Below the pieces are notes generated by a model. That model was not told where the DNA came from, did not search any database, and was given only the letters and a program-made list of their open reading frames with translations. Source: Clostridiales bacterium (GTDB taxonomy: Bacteria; Bacillota; Clostridia; Oscillospirales; CAG-272). Taken from it: a stretch of 5,477 nucleotides of DNA. The stretch is taken from contig JAAZGC010000235.1 of NCBI GenBank assembly GCA_012511425.1, forward strand, positions 1 through 5,477, read 5' to 3'. The stretch's first letter is position 1, and each line of letters opens with the position of its first letter. Position numbers and translations under genes: made by a program. This document shows, piece after piece, positions 1-5,423 of the stretch.

Positions 1-23
1 CCGCGTATTTCAGTGATCTTCAC
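1..23 (-). CDS. rpmC: Large-subunit ribosomal protein L29 (uL29), N-terminal fragment cut by the window edge
   Basis: Only seven codons are visible, reading MKITEIR from a GTG start, before the window ends. This matches the usual opening of L29, a small helical protein near the 50S exit tunnel, and rpmC is the expected gene after rplP in this operon. The GTG start overlaps the TGA stop of rplP (GTGA), so L29 translation is probably coupled to L16. A consensus AGGAGG at 31-36 lies inside the end of rplP, 7 bases before the GTG, and supports this start. The identification rests mainly on position and this short match; the rest of the gene is outside the window. Confidence 0.85.
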
Positions 24-466
24 GCCTGTCCCTCCTCGGAATCGGCAGCTGCGGTTTCAACCTTTTTCTCGAGGAATTTGGTTTTAATCGGCAGCTTGTT
101 GCTGGCAAGGCGCATAGCTTCCTTTGCTTCAGCCCTTGTTACGCCGTTCATTTCAAACATTACGCGGCCGGGCTTAACAACCGCGACCCAGTATTCCGGG
201 CTGCCTTTACCGGAACCCATTCGGGTTTCGGCCGGCTTTTCGGTAACGGGCTTATCGGGGAATATCTTTATCCAGACCTGGCCGCCGCGCTGGATGTATC
301 TTGTCATCGCGATACGAGCGGCTTCGATCTGATTGCTTGTTATCCAAGCGGGTTCGGCTGCGACCAGACCGTAATCACCATGGGTGATTTCGTTGCCGCG
401 CATAGCCTTGCCCTTCATACGGCCGCGGTGAACGCGGCGGTACTTGGATCTTTTTGGCATCAGCAT
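20..466 (-). CDS. rplP: Large-subunit ribosomal protein L16 (uL16)
   Basis: L16 is a 50S protein that sits near the A-site tRNA and the central protuberance and helps complete the peptidyl-transferase region. The 148-residue product is full length, slightly longer than the usual 136-146. It opens with the typical MLMPKRSKYRRVHRG, carries the GGQVWIKIFPDKPVTEKP stretch (about residues 61-78) and the RMGSGKGSPEYWVAVVKPG stretch (about 82-100). The last dozen residues are an acidic, alanine-rich tail (VETAAADSEEGQA) that accounts for the extra length. The start at 466 follows a GGAGG site 10 bases upstream; a second in-frame ATG two codons later is possible but MLMPKR is the family norm. The gene begins 18 bases after the rpsC stop and its own stop overlaps the rpmC start. 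Confidence 0.98.
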   Translation of the reverse strand: MLMPKRSKYRRVHRGRMKGKAMRGNEITHGDYGLVAAEPAWITSNQIEAARIAMTRYIQRGGQVWIKIFPDKPVTEKPAETRMGSGKGSPEYWVAVVKPGRVMFEMNGVTRAEAKEAMRLASNKLPIKTKFLEKKVETAAADSEEGQA

Positions 467-484
467 TTGTGTCAGTCCTCCTTA

Positions 485-1501
485 TTACTCGTTCGCGGTA
501 TCGGACGGAGCTGATTTGGCGTCCGGAGACTGAGCCGCGTTCTGGTTGCGTACGCTGGATCTCGGTGCGGTGCGGCCGTCCGAGAATGCCGGACGGTTAT
601 CCTGCTGGAAACGTCCGCCGGGTCTTCCGCCGCGCTGTCCGCCCTGAGAGCTGCGATTGCCGTCGCGCGGGCCTGCCGGGCGTCTGTCGCCGGTTCTCTC
701 GGTGCTTCTCTCGCCGCCCTTGTCGGAGCGGAAATCGCTTCCGCCTCTGCGGTCGCCGCCGTCTCTGCGGTCTCTGCGTCCGCCTCTGCGGTCGCCGTCT
801 CTGCGGTCGCGGCGAGGCTTATCGCGCTTCTGAGCGGCTTCGAGGGCTGCGCGTCCGCCGGTCTTGCTGCCGTCAAGGACTTCGCCCTTGTATATCCAGA
901 CTTTAACGCCTATCTTGCCGTAGGTGGTCTGAGCCGGCCATACGCCGTAGTCGATATCGGCGCGAAGCGTCTGAAGCGGAATTGTTCCTTCGTGATAAGT
1001 TTCCGAACGTGCGATCTCGGCGCCGTTGAGGCGGCCGCCGCAGCGGACTTTGATGCCCTTCGCTCCGCTCTTCATGGTGCGTGCGATGCACTGCTTCATG
1101 GCGCGGCGGAAGGATGAGCGTCTCTCGAGCTGTGATGCGATGTTCTCGGCAACGAGCTGAGCGTCCATATCCGGATTCTTTATTTCAACGACATTGACTG
1201 TAACCGGCTTGCCGCCGACCATCTTTTCAATGTCGGTCTTGAGCTTGTCGATTTCGGCGCCGCCGCGGCCTATTACCATACCGGGTTTGGCACAGTGGAT
1301 AAATACTCTTACTCTTGCAGCGTCGCGTTCTATCTCAATCTTCGGAACGCCTGCGTCCTGAAGACGCTTCTTGAGTGCCGTGCGGAGCTGGTAGTCGGAT
1401 ACGAGAGTATCGCCGAACTTTTCATTTCCCACAAACCATCTCGAGTCCCAGTCTTTTATGACTCCGACGCGAAAGCCGTGGGGATTAATTTTTTGACCCA
1501 T
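485..1501 (-). CDS. rpsC: Small-subunit ribosomal protein S3 (uS3) with a long Arg/Gly/Asp-rich C-terminal tail
   Basis: S3 lies in the 30S head at the mRNA entry channel, where the family contributes to mRNA handling and helicase activity. The product is 338 residues, against a usual 210-235. Residues 1-210 are a normal S3: the MGQKINPHGFRVG opening, a type II KH domain with the VIGRGG loop (76-81), and the C-terminal domain ending YGKIGVKVWIYKGEVL (194-209). Residues 211-338 are an extension of about 128 residues, low in complexity and rich in R, G, D, S, Q and N. It includes a tandem repeat at 230-254 and RGG-like motifs near 288-297, and it ends in a neutral to acidic stretch. The frame is open through to tandem TAA stops with no sign of a frameshift, and rplP follows with its own ribosome-binding site, so the tail looks genuine. 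A GAGGAG site lies 11 bases before the ATG. What the tail does is unknown. Confidence 0.97.
   Translation of the reverse strand: MGQKINPHGFRVGVIKDWDSRWFVGNEKFGDTLVSDYQLRTALKKRLQDAGVPKIEIERDAARVRVFIHCAKPGMVIGRGGAEIDKLKTDIEKMVGGKPVTVNVVEIKNPDMDAQLVAENIASQLERRSSFRRAMKQCIARTMKSGAKGIKVRCGGRLNGAEIARSETYHEGTIPLQTLRADIDYGVWPAQTTYGKIGVKVWIYKGEVLDGSKTGGRAALEAAQKRDKPRRDRRDGDRRGGRRDRRDGGDRRGGSDFRSDKGGERSTERTGDRRPAGPRDGNRSSQGGQRGGRPGGRFQQDNRPAFSDGRTAPRSSVRNQNAAQSPDAKSAPSDTANE
740..814 (-). repeat. Imperfect tandem repeat inside rpsC encoding two RRDRRDG-DRRGG units
   Basis: Two adjacent units encode RRDRRDGDRRGG (residues 230-241, bases 814-779) and RRDRRDGGDRRGG (residues 242-254, bases 778-740). They differ by one extra glycine codon. 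On the + strand the 18-base string CCGCCTCTGCGGTCGCCG occurs exactly at 741-758 and again at 780-797, a 39-base period, and shorter CTCTGCGG copies lie between and after them. The near-identity at DNA level suggests a recent duplication or slippage within the tail. Confidence 0.85.
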
Positions 1502-1522
1502 CTGGTGTTCTTCTCCTCTCGA

Positions 1523-1858
1523 TTACTGCTTGTCGGCCACCACGATAAATACATGGCTGGTGCGCTTGTTTATGCGGGCGCCCGATCCCTTTGCCCTCGG
1601 TCTCATTCTCTTGAGAGTCGGGCCTTCGGTCACATAGCACTCTTTGACGTAAAGCTGATGTTTGTCCATGCCGAAATTGTTCTCGGCGTTGGCAACCGCC
1701 GAATCAAGCAGCTTCACGAGATACTCGGAGGCGGCTTTCGGGGTGTTCTTCAGCACTGCAGAGGCAACGGCGACATCCTTGTCGCGGATAAGATCGAGCA
1801 CGATGCTGACCTTGCGCGGGCTGATCCGCGCGAATTTTAAAGTAGCCTTGGCTTCCAT
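1523..1858 (-). CDS. rplV: Large-subunit ribosomal protein L22 (uL22)
   Basis: L22 is a 50S assembly protein whose extended beta-hairpin lines the nascent-peptide exit tunnel and contributes to the macrolide-binding neighbourhood. The 111-residue product is of normal length. It carries the ARISPRKVSIVLDLIRDK motif (10-27), the helical segment with ANAENNFGMD (56-65), and the hairpin RMRPRAKGSGARINKRTSH (84-102). The hairpin tip reads AKGSGAR, where Bacillus- and E. coli-type proteins as I recall them read AMGRASR or AKGRADR, so one tip arginine is replaced. The start has an AAGGAGG site 8 bases upstream. The gene sits 42 bases after rpsS and 21 bases before rpsC. No deletion or duplication of the kind seen in resistance mutants is apparent. 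Confidence 0.98.
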   Translation of the reverse strand: MEAKATLKFARISPRKVSIVLDLIRDKDVAVASAVLKNTPKAASEYLVKLLDSAVANAENNFGMDKHQLYVKECYVTEGPTLKRMRPRAKGSGARINKRTSHVFIVVADKQ

Positions 1859-1900
1859 TGGTTAATTCCTCCTTATTTACTTAAACGACTCCCGACCGGG

Positions 1901-2182
1901 TCAGGAACCGGTGTTGGAGGTCTTGGTGCCGGCGTGACCGCGGAAGGTGCGGGTCGGGGCGAATTCGCCCAGTCTGTGGCCGATCATGTCTTCGGTGATG
2001 TAAACCGGAACATGCTTGCGGCCGTCGTGAACCGCTATTGTGTGGCCGACGAATTCCGGGAAAATAACGGAAGCCCGCGACCAGGTCTTTATAACGTTTT
2101 TCTCGTTTCTGGAGTTCATTGCTTCGATGCGGCTGTAAAGCTTCGCTTCGACGAACGGCCCCTTTTTGAGACTTCTGCTCAT
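1901..2182 (-). CDS. rpsS: Small-subunit ribosomal protein S19 (uS19)
   Basis: S19 is in the 30S head, where it partners S13, contacts 16S rRNA and reaches the intersubunit bridges near the A-site tRNA. The 93-residue product has the usual length and hallmark segments: MSRSLKKGPFVEAKL at the start, IKTWSRAS at 31-38, FVGHTIAVHDGRKHVPVYI at 44-62, MIGHRLGEFAPTRTFRGH at 66-83. The ATG follows an AGGAGG site that begins immediately after the rplB stop codon, with 9 bases of spacing and an intergenic gap of only 14 bases, so translation is probably coupled to L2. Nothing is unusual in the protein. Confidence 0.98.
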   Translation of the reverse strand: MSRSLKKGPFVEAKLYSRIEAMNSRNEKNVIKTWSRASVIFPEFVGHTIAVHDGRKHVPVYITEDMIGHRLGEFAPTRTFRGHAGTKTSNTGS

Positions 2183-2196
2183 TTATCGGCTCCTCC

Positions 2197-3027
<831 letters not shown>

Positions 3028-3046
3028 TCTAAATCACTCCTCCGGA

Positions 3047-3340
3047 TCAGTTCATGCCTTCGAAGAATTCGATGGTCTTGGAATCGTCGGTAAGCTTTAC
3101 GTAAGCTTTCTTCCAGCCGGACTTGTAACCGGAGTGGACGCCTACTCTTCTCGGCTTTTTGACGACCGAAACGGTTCTTACGCTCTTTACTTTGACCTTG
3201 AAAACCTTCTCGACTGCGTCGGCGATTTCGGGCTTGTTCGCGTCGGATGCAACGCGGAAAGTATAAATCTTTTCGCCGATAAGGGCGTTTGACTTCTCGG
3301 TTATGACCGGAGCTATCAGTATATCATGAACGTTTTTCAT
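3047..3340 (-). CDS. rplW: Large-subunit ribosomal protein L23 (uL23)
   Basis: L23 lies at the rim of the 50S exit tunnel, where the family docks trigger factor and signal recognition particle. The 97-residue product is a normal bacterial length. It contains the IAPVITEKSNAL motif (9-20), YTFRVASDANKPEIADAVEKVFKVKVKSV (26-54) and the basic GYKSGWKKAYVKL stretch (71-83). Its ATG overlaps the rplD stop codon by one base (TAATG), so the ribosome finishing L4 can restart on L23. The gene has no separate strong ribosome-binding site of the AGGAGG type, which fits re-initiation. Confidence 0.98.
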   Translation of the reverse strand: MKNVHDILIAPVITEKSNALIGEKIYTFRVASDANKPEIADAVEKVFKVKVKSVRTVSVVKKPRRVGVHSGYKSGWKKAYVKLTDDSKTIEFFEGMN

Positions 3341-3963
3341 TATGCATATACCTCGTCGATCTTCGCAGCCGCATCCTTCGCCATGATGAAGGTGTCGCAG
3401 TTGAGAATATCGTAAGCGTTGATCGAGCCGGCCTGAACTGTCTTGACGCCCGGGATGTTGGACATGCTCTTGATGACCTTTTCATCGACCGATGCAAGGG
3501 CTACCAGCGCCTTCTTCTTTGCGCCGACCGCCTTCAGCATTCCGGCCATAGTCTTGGTCTTGTATTCGGAGGCTTCGATCGAATCGATTACCACTACATT
3601 GCCGCTCTGAACTTTGCTTGAAAGAGCGGAGCGGATGGCTATACGGCGAACCTTTTTGTTGAGGCTGAGCCTGTATGAGCGGGGCTTCGGGCCGAGCGCC
3701 ACGCCGCCGTGTGTCCACTGCGGGGAGCGGGTCGAACCATGACGGGCGCGTCCGGTGCCCTTCTGTCTCCAGGGCTTGCGGCCGCCGCCGGATACCTCGG
3801 CGCGGGTCAGAGTGGACTGAGTGCCCTGTCTCTGATTTGCCAGATAAACTTTGACTGCGGTATGGAGAACATCGGCGTTTACTTCGGCGCCGAACACCGC
3901 ATCGGAAAGTTCGATACTGCCGACTTCTTTGCCGGTCATATCGACTACCTTAAAATTAGGCAT
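3340..3963 (-). CDS. rplD: Large-subunit ribosomal protein L4 (uL4)
   Basis: L4 binds domain I of 23S rRNA during assembly and sends a long loop into the exit tunnel. In enterobacteria it is also the repressor of this operon. The 207-residue product has the usual length. The tunnel loop is intact: GGGRKPWRQKGTGRARHGS at about 59-77, the site of macrolide-resistance changes in other species, with no such change visible. The globular part continues with RSALSSKVQSGNVVVIDS (111-128) and ends AYDILNCDTFIMAKDA (183-198). An AAGGAGG site lies 7 bases before the ATG, and the gap from rplC is 20 bases. Its stop overlaps the rplW start. Confidence 0.98.
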   Translation of the reverse strand: MPNFKVVDMTGKEVGSIELSDAVFGAEVNADVLHTAVKVYLANQRQGTQSTLTRAEVSGGGRKPWRQKGTGRARHGSTRSPQWTHGGVALGPKPRSYRLSLNKKVRRIAIRSALSSKVQSGNVVVIDSIEASEYKTKTMAGMLKAVGAKKKALVALASVDEKVIKSMSNIPGVKTVQAGSINAYDILNCDTFIMAKDAAAKIDEVYA

Positions 3964-3983
3964 TGTTTTTCCTCCTTACCACA

Positions 3984-4616
3984 TCAGCCTTTGATCGCGT
4001 CGCGCAGGTAAACGATGCCGTTGTTGGCTCCGGGAACCGCGCCGCGGATTGCGATGATGTTCTTTTCAGCGTCGACTTTTGCGACTTTCAAATTGTGAAC
4101 GGTTACTCGCTCGTTGCCCATCTGACCTGCCATCTTCTTGTTCTTGAAGACGCGGGAGGGGCTGGAGTTTGCGCCCATCGAACCGACTTCGCGGTGGACG
4201 GGGCCGGTACCGTGGCTCATGCGGAGAATCGAGTGATTCCAGCGCTTGACCGGGCCGGTGTAACCGCGGCCTTTGGAAGTTCCGGTAACGTCGACCAGCT
4301 CGCCTTCGGCAAAGATGTCGATTGCGACGGTATCGCCTACATTATAACCGGATGAGTCCTCAAGCCTGAACTCCCTGAGATATCTTTTAGGTTTTACGCC
4401 GGACTTCTTGAAGTGACCGGCCTGCGGCTTCGTGAGCTTCCTGTCTTCGATGTCCTCGAAGCCGAGCTGTATTGCGTCATATCCGTCCTTGTCGACGGTT
4501 TTCTTCTGAGAGACCACGCAGGGTCCTGCCTCAATAAGAGTTACCGGGATGACGTTCCCGTTTTCGTCGAAGATCTGGGTCATTCCCAGCTTGCGACCGA
4601 TGATTCCCTTTTTCAT
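3984..4616 (-). CDS. rplC: Large-subunit ribosomal protein L3 (uL3)
   Basis: L3 is an early-assembly 50S protein whose central extension reaches toward the peptidyl-transferase centre. The 210-residue product has the standard length. Landmarks are MKKGIIGRKLGMTQIFDENG (1-20), GTSKGRGYTGPVKRWN (112-127) and the loop SHGTGPVHREVGSMGAN (134-150) followed by SSPSRVFKNKKMAGQMGNERVTV (151-173). The residue matching the methylated glutamine of the E. coli loop appears to be alanine here, which I recall as common in Gram-positives. The ATG is fixed by the conserved N terminus, yet the only strong ribosome-binding site (AGGAGG at 4630-4635) is 13 bases away, longer than for the neighbouring genes. It follows a 218-base non-coding gap after rpsJ and leads into rplD. 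Confidence 0.98.
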   Translation of the reverse strand: MKKGIIGRKLGMTQIFDENGNVIPVTLIEAGPCVVSQKKTVDKDGYDAIQLGFEDIEDRKLTKPQAGHFKKSGVKPKRYLREFRLEDSSGYNVGDTVAIDIFAEGELVDVTGTSKGRGYTGPVKRWNHSILRMSHGTGPVHREVGSMGANSSPSRVFKNKKMAGQMGNERVTVHNLKVAKVDAEKNIIAIRGAVPGANNGIVYLRDAIKG

Positions 4617-4649
4617 TGAAAAAGTATATCCTCCTGTTTTAGGTTATTG

Positions 4650-4675
4650 GTCGGTCCGGAACCTTTCCGGCCGAC
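4650..4675 (-). other. Stable hairpin with one bulged base upstream of rplC
   Basis: In the mRNA sense, GTCGG plus CCGGAA pairs with TTCCGG plus CCGAC across a 3-base AGG loop, giving 11 base pairs interrupted by one bulged A. On the + strand the arms are 4650-4654 and 4656-4661 on one side and 4665-4675 on the other. It ends 14 bases upstream of the rplC AGGAGG and is not followed by a U run, so it does not look like a terminator. Confidence 0.7.
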
Positions 4676-4741
4676 TTGACATAAAACGCCGCCGCATTTC
4701 TCATAATGTTAAAATAAAATCGACGCGGGCGGTATTTTGCC

Positions 4742-4757
4742 TCACGGGCTTCCGTGA
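4742..4757 (-). other. Short perfect hairpin (6-bp stem, 4-base loop) in the rpsJ-rplC gap
   Basis: TCACGG (4742-4747) pairs perfectly with CCGTGA (4752-4757) across the loop at 4748-4751. A competing pairing is available, because CTCAC at 4741-4745 also matches GTGAG at 4760-4764, and the two cannot form together. A stem this short could arise by chance in a GC-rich region. Confidence 0.45.
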
Positions 4758-4769
4758 CTGTGAGATCGT

Positions 4770-4800
4770 GCGCTTTTAAATTCGCATTTGAACAAAGCGC
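4770..4800 (-). other. Hairpin with a GNRA-type GCGA tetraloop downstream of rpsJ
   Basis: Outer arms of 7 bp (4770-4776 with 4794-4800) and an inner 4-bp AAAT/ATTT stem (4778-4781 with 4786-4789) enclose a four-base loop. Read as mRNA the loop is GCGA, which fits the GNRA stabilising-tetraloop pattern; read on the + strand it is TCGC, which does not. This favours a role in the operon transcript. The internal loop is asymmetric, one base against four (GUUC). Confidence 0.55.
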
Positions 4801-4834
4801 CGCTTTTGCTTAGGGGTGACAAGCCGCCTTATGC

Positions 4835-5146
4835 TTAAAGCTTTATTTCGATCTCTACGCCGGCGGGAAGCTCGAGGCCCATCAGAGCTTCAACGCATTT
4901 CTGCGACGGTTTGATTACATCGATGAGCCGTTTGTGGGTCAGCATCTCAAACTGTTCGCGGCTGTCCTTGTATTTGAACACCGCGCGCAGTACAGTGACG
5001 ATCTCGCGCTCGGTCGGAAGCGGAATCGGGCCGGAAACGGCCGCGCCGCTGCGCTTGGCGGTGTCGACTATCTTAGCCGCCGCCGAGTCGATGAGCGTGT
5101 GATCGTAGCTTTTGAGACGGATCCTGAGTTTTTCCTTGACTGCCAC
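4835..5146 (-). CDS. rpsJ: Small-subunit ribosomal protein S10 (uS10)
   Basis: S10 is a 30S head protein that, in other bacteria, also acts as the antitermination factor NusE with NusB. The 103-residue product is the usual length, with [28 protein letters not shown] forming the first strand and helix, [11 protein letters not shown] at 38-48, the long loop [11 protein letters not shown] (58-68), and [34 protein letters not shown] to the end. It begins with GTG, preceded 8 bases upstream by AGGAGG (5155-5160). Two positions look non-standard: phenylalanine at 57, where Firmicute S10 usually has histidine, and leucine at 69, where arginine is usual (EMRTHKRL). The gene is first in the cluster in this window; neither tuf nor fusA is visible upstream. 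Confidence 0.98.
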   Translation of the reverse strand: [103 protein letters not shown]

Positions 5147-5234
5147 TGTTTTTTCCTCCTGATTTGATTAGTGCCGACACGGCGAAGCATATCGCGGAGG
5201 CAATCCCGACGGCGGCGGGGTTCAGAATGTTCCT

Positions 5235-5265
5235 GCGTTTATGCGCAACTGAGCCGCATAAACGC
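5235..5265 (-). other. Perfect 11-bp hairpin with a 9-base loop in the rpsJ leader
   Basis: GCGTTTATGCG (5235-5245) is the exact reverse complement of 5255-5265, separated by nine bases. In the mRNA sense, flanking AATG and CATT could add a further short helix beyond an internal loop. No U run follows on either strand, so it is not an intrinsic terminator. It lies 74 bases upstream of the rpsJ ribosome-binding site. Confidence 0.75.
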
Positions 5266-5306
5266 TGCATTCGTGTCGTGAACCGAGCCGGGCGTTTCCC
5301 GCACGC

Positions 5307-5335
5307 CTTTTAAAATTGCGCCGCACGCAAAACAA
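5307..5335 (-). promoter_or_regulatory. Weak sigma-A-type promoter candidate for the S10 operon
   Basis: On the minus strand TTGTTT (5330-5335) is followed after exactly 17 bases by TAAAAG (5307-5312). This matches the -35 consensus at 3 of 6 positions and the -10 at 4 of 6. If used, transcription would start near 5300 and leave a leader of about 155 bases. It is the best-spaced pair I found here, but the match is poor and the spacer overlaps a small inverted repeat, so the real promoter may lie upstream of the window. Confidence 0.2.
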
Positions 5336-5389
5336 TTCGCATGAGCGCCGTCAGAACCTTCAACCGCCCGCCTTACTGCGGACATACTC

Positions 5390-5423
5390 GACGGAAATTC
5401 CCGTCTCCGGGGAAAAGGAGACG
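5390..5423 (-). other. Two overlapping, mutually exclusive stems in the far-upstream leader
   Basis: CGTCTCC (5402-5408) pairs perfectly with GGAGACG (5417-5423) over an 8-base loop. CCGTC (5401-5405) can alternatively pair with GACGG (5390-5394) over a 6-base loop. The shared bases 5402-5405 mean only one stem can form at a time. Neither is followed by a U run. The first stem could be structure at the end of an upstream transcript rather than part of the rpsJ leader. Confidence 0.45.

Larger units (their letters stand above)
4617..4834 (-). promoter_or_regulatory. Structured 218-base gap between rpsJ and rplC; candidate regulatory mRNA segment
   Basis: This stretch has no credible gene and is far longer than the other gaps in the cluster (14-42 bases). 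In the mRNA sense it contains, in order, a hairpin with a GNRA-type loop (4770-4800), a 6-bp hairpin with a 4-base loop (4742-4757) and a stable bulged hairpin (4650-4675). The rplC ribosome-binding site follows at 4630-4635. An A/T-rich patch at about 4702-4721 could hold a -10 element (CATTAT) but has no acceptable -35. No stem is followed by a U run, so no intrinsic terminator is supported. A leader controlling rplC and downstream genes, or an mRNA-processing site, are both possible. The structures are seen directly; the role is inference. Confidence 0.5.

Noticed and set aside
454..906. A 150-codon + strand open frame opposite the S3 tail, rich in Arg, Cys and Gly
   Set aside because: It is the mirror of the GC-rich repeat tail of rpsC. 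There is no ribosome-binding site, and the antisense frame is kept open by the repeat composition.
1859..1900. A regulatory element in the 42-base rpsS-rplV gap
   Set aside because: It holds only a 4-bp CCCG/CGGG pair with a 2-base loop and a normal AAGGAGG site.
3730..3790. Macrolide-resistance changes in the L4 tunnel loop or in L22
   Set aside because: The L4 loop GGGRKPWRQKGTGRAR is intact. The L22 hairpin differs only by substitutions at its tip that are plausible lineage variation, with no insertion or deletion.
4676..4707. A + strand TTGACA (4676-4681) with CATAAT (4702-4707), as an antisense promoter against rpsJ
   Set aside because: The spacer is 20 bases, outside the usual 16-18, and no gene or structured RNA would follow on the + strand apart from the antisense of rpsJ.
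5291..5315. A + strand intrinsic terminator: the small hairpin 5291-5307 followed by TTTT
   Set aside because: The stem is only 5 bp and the T run is four bases before AAAA; no + strand gene ends nearby.
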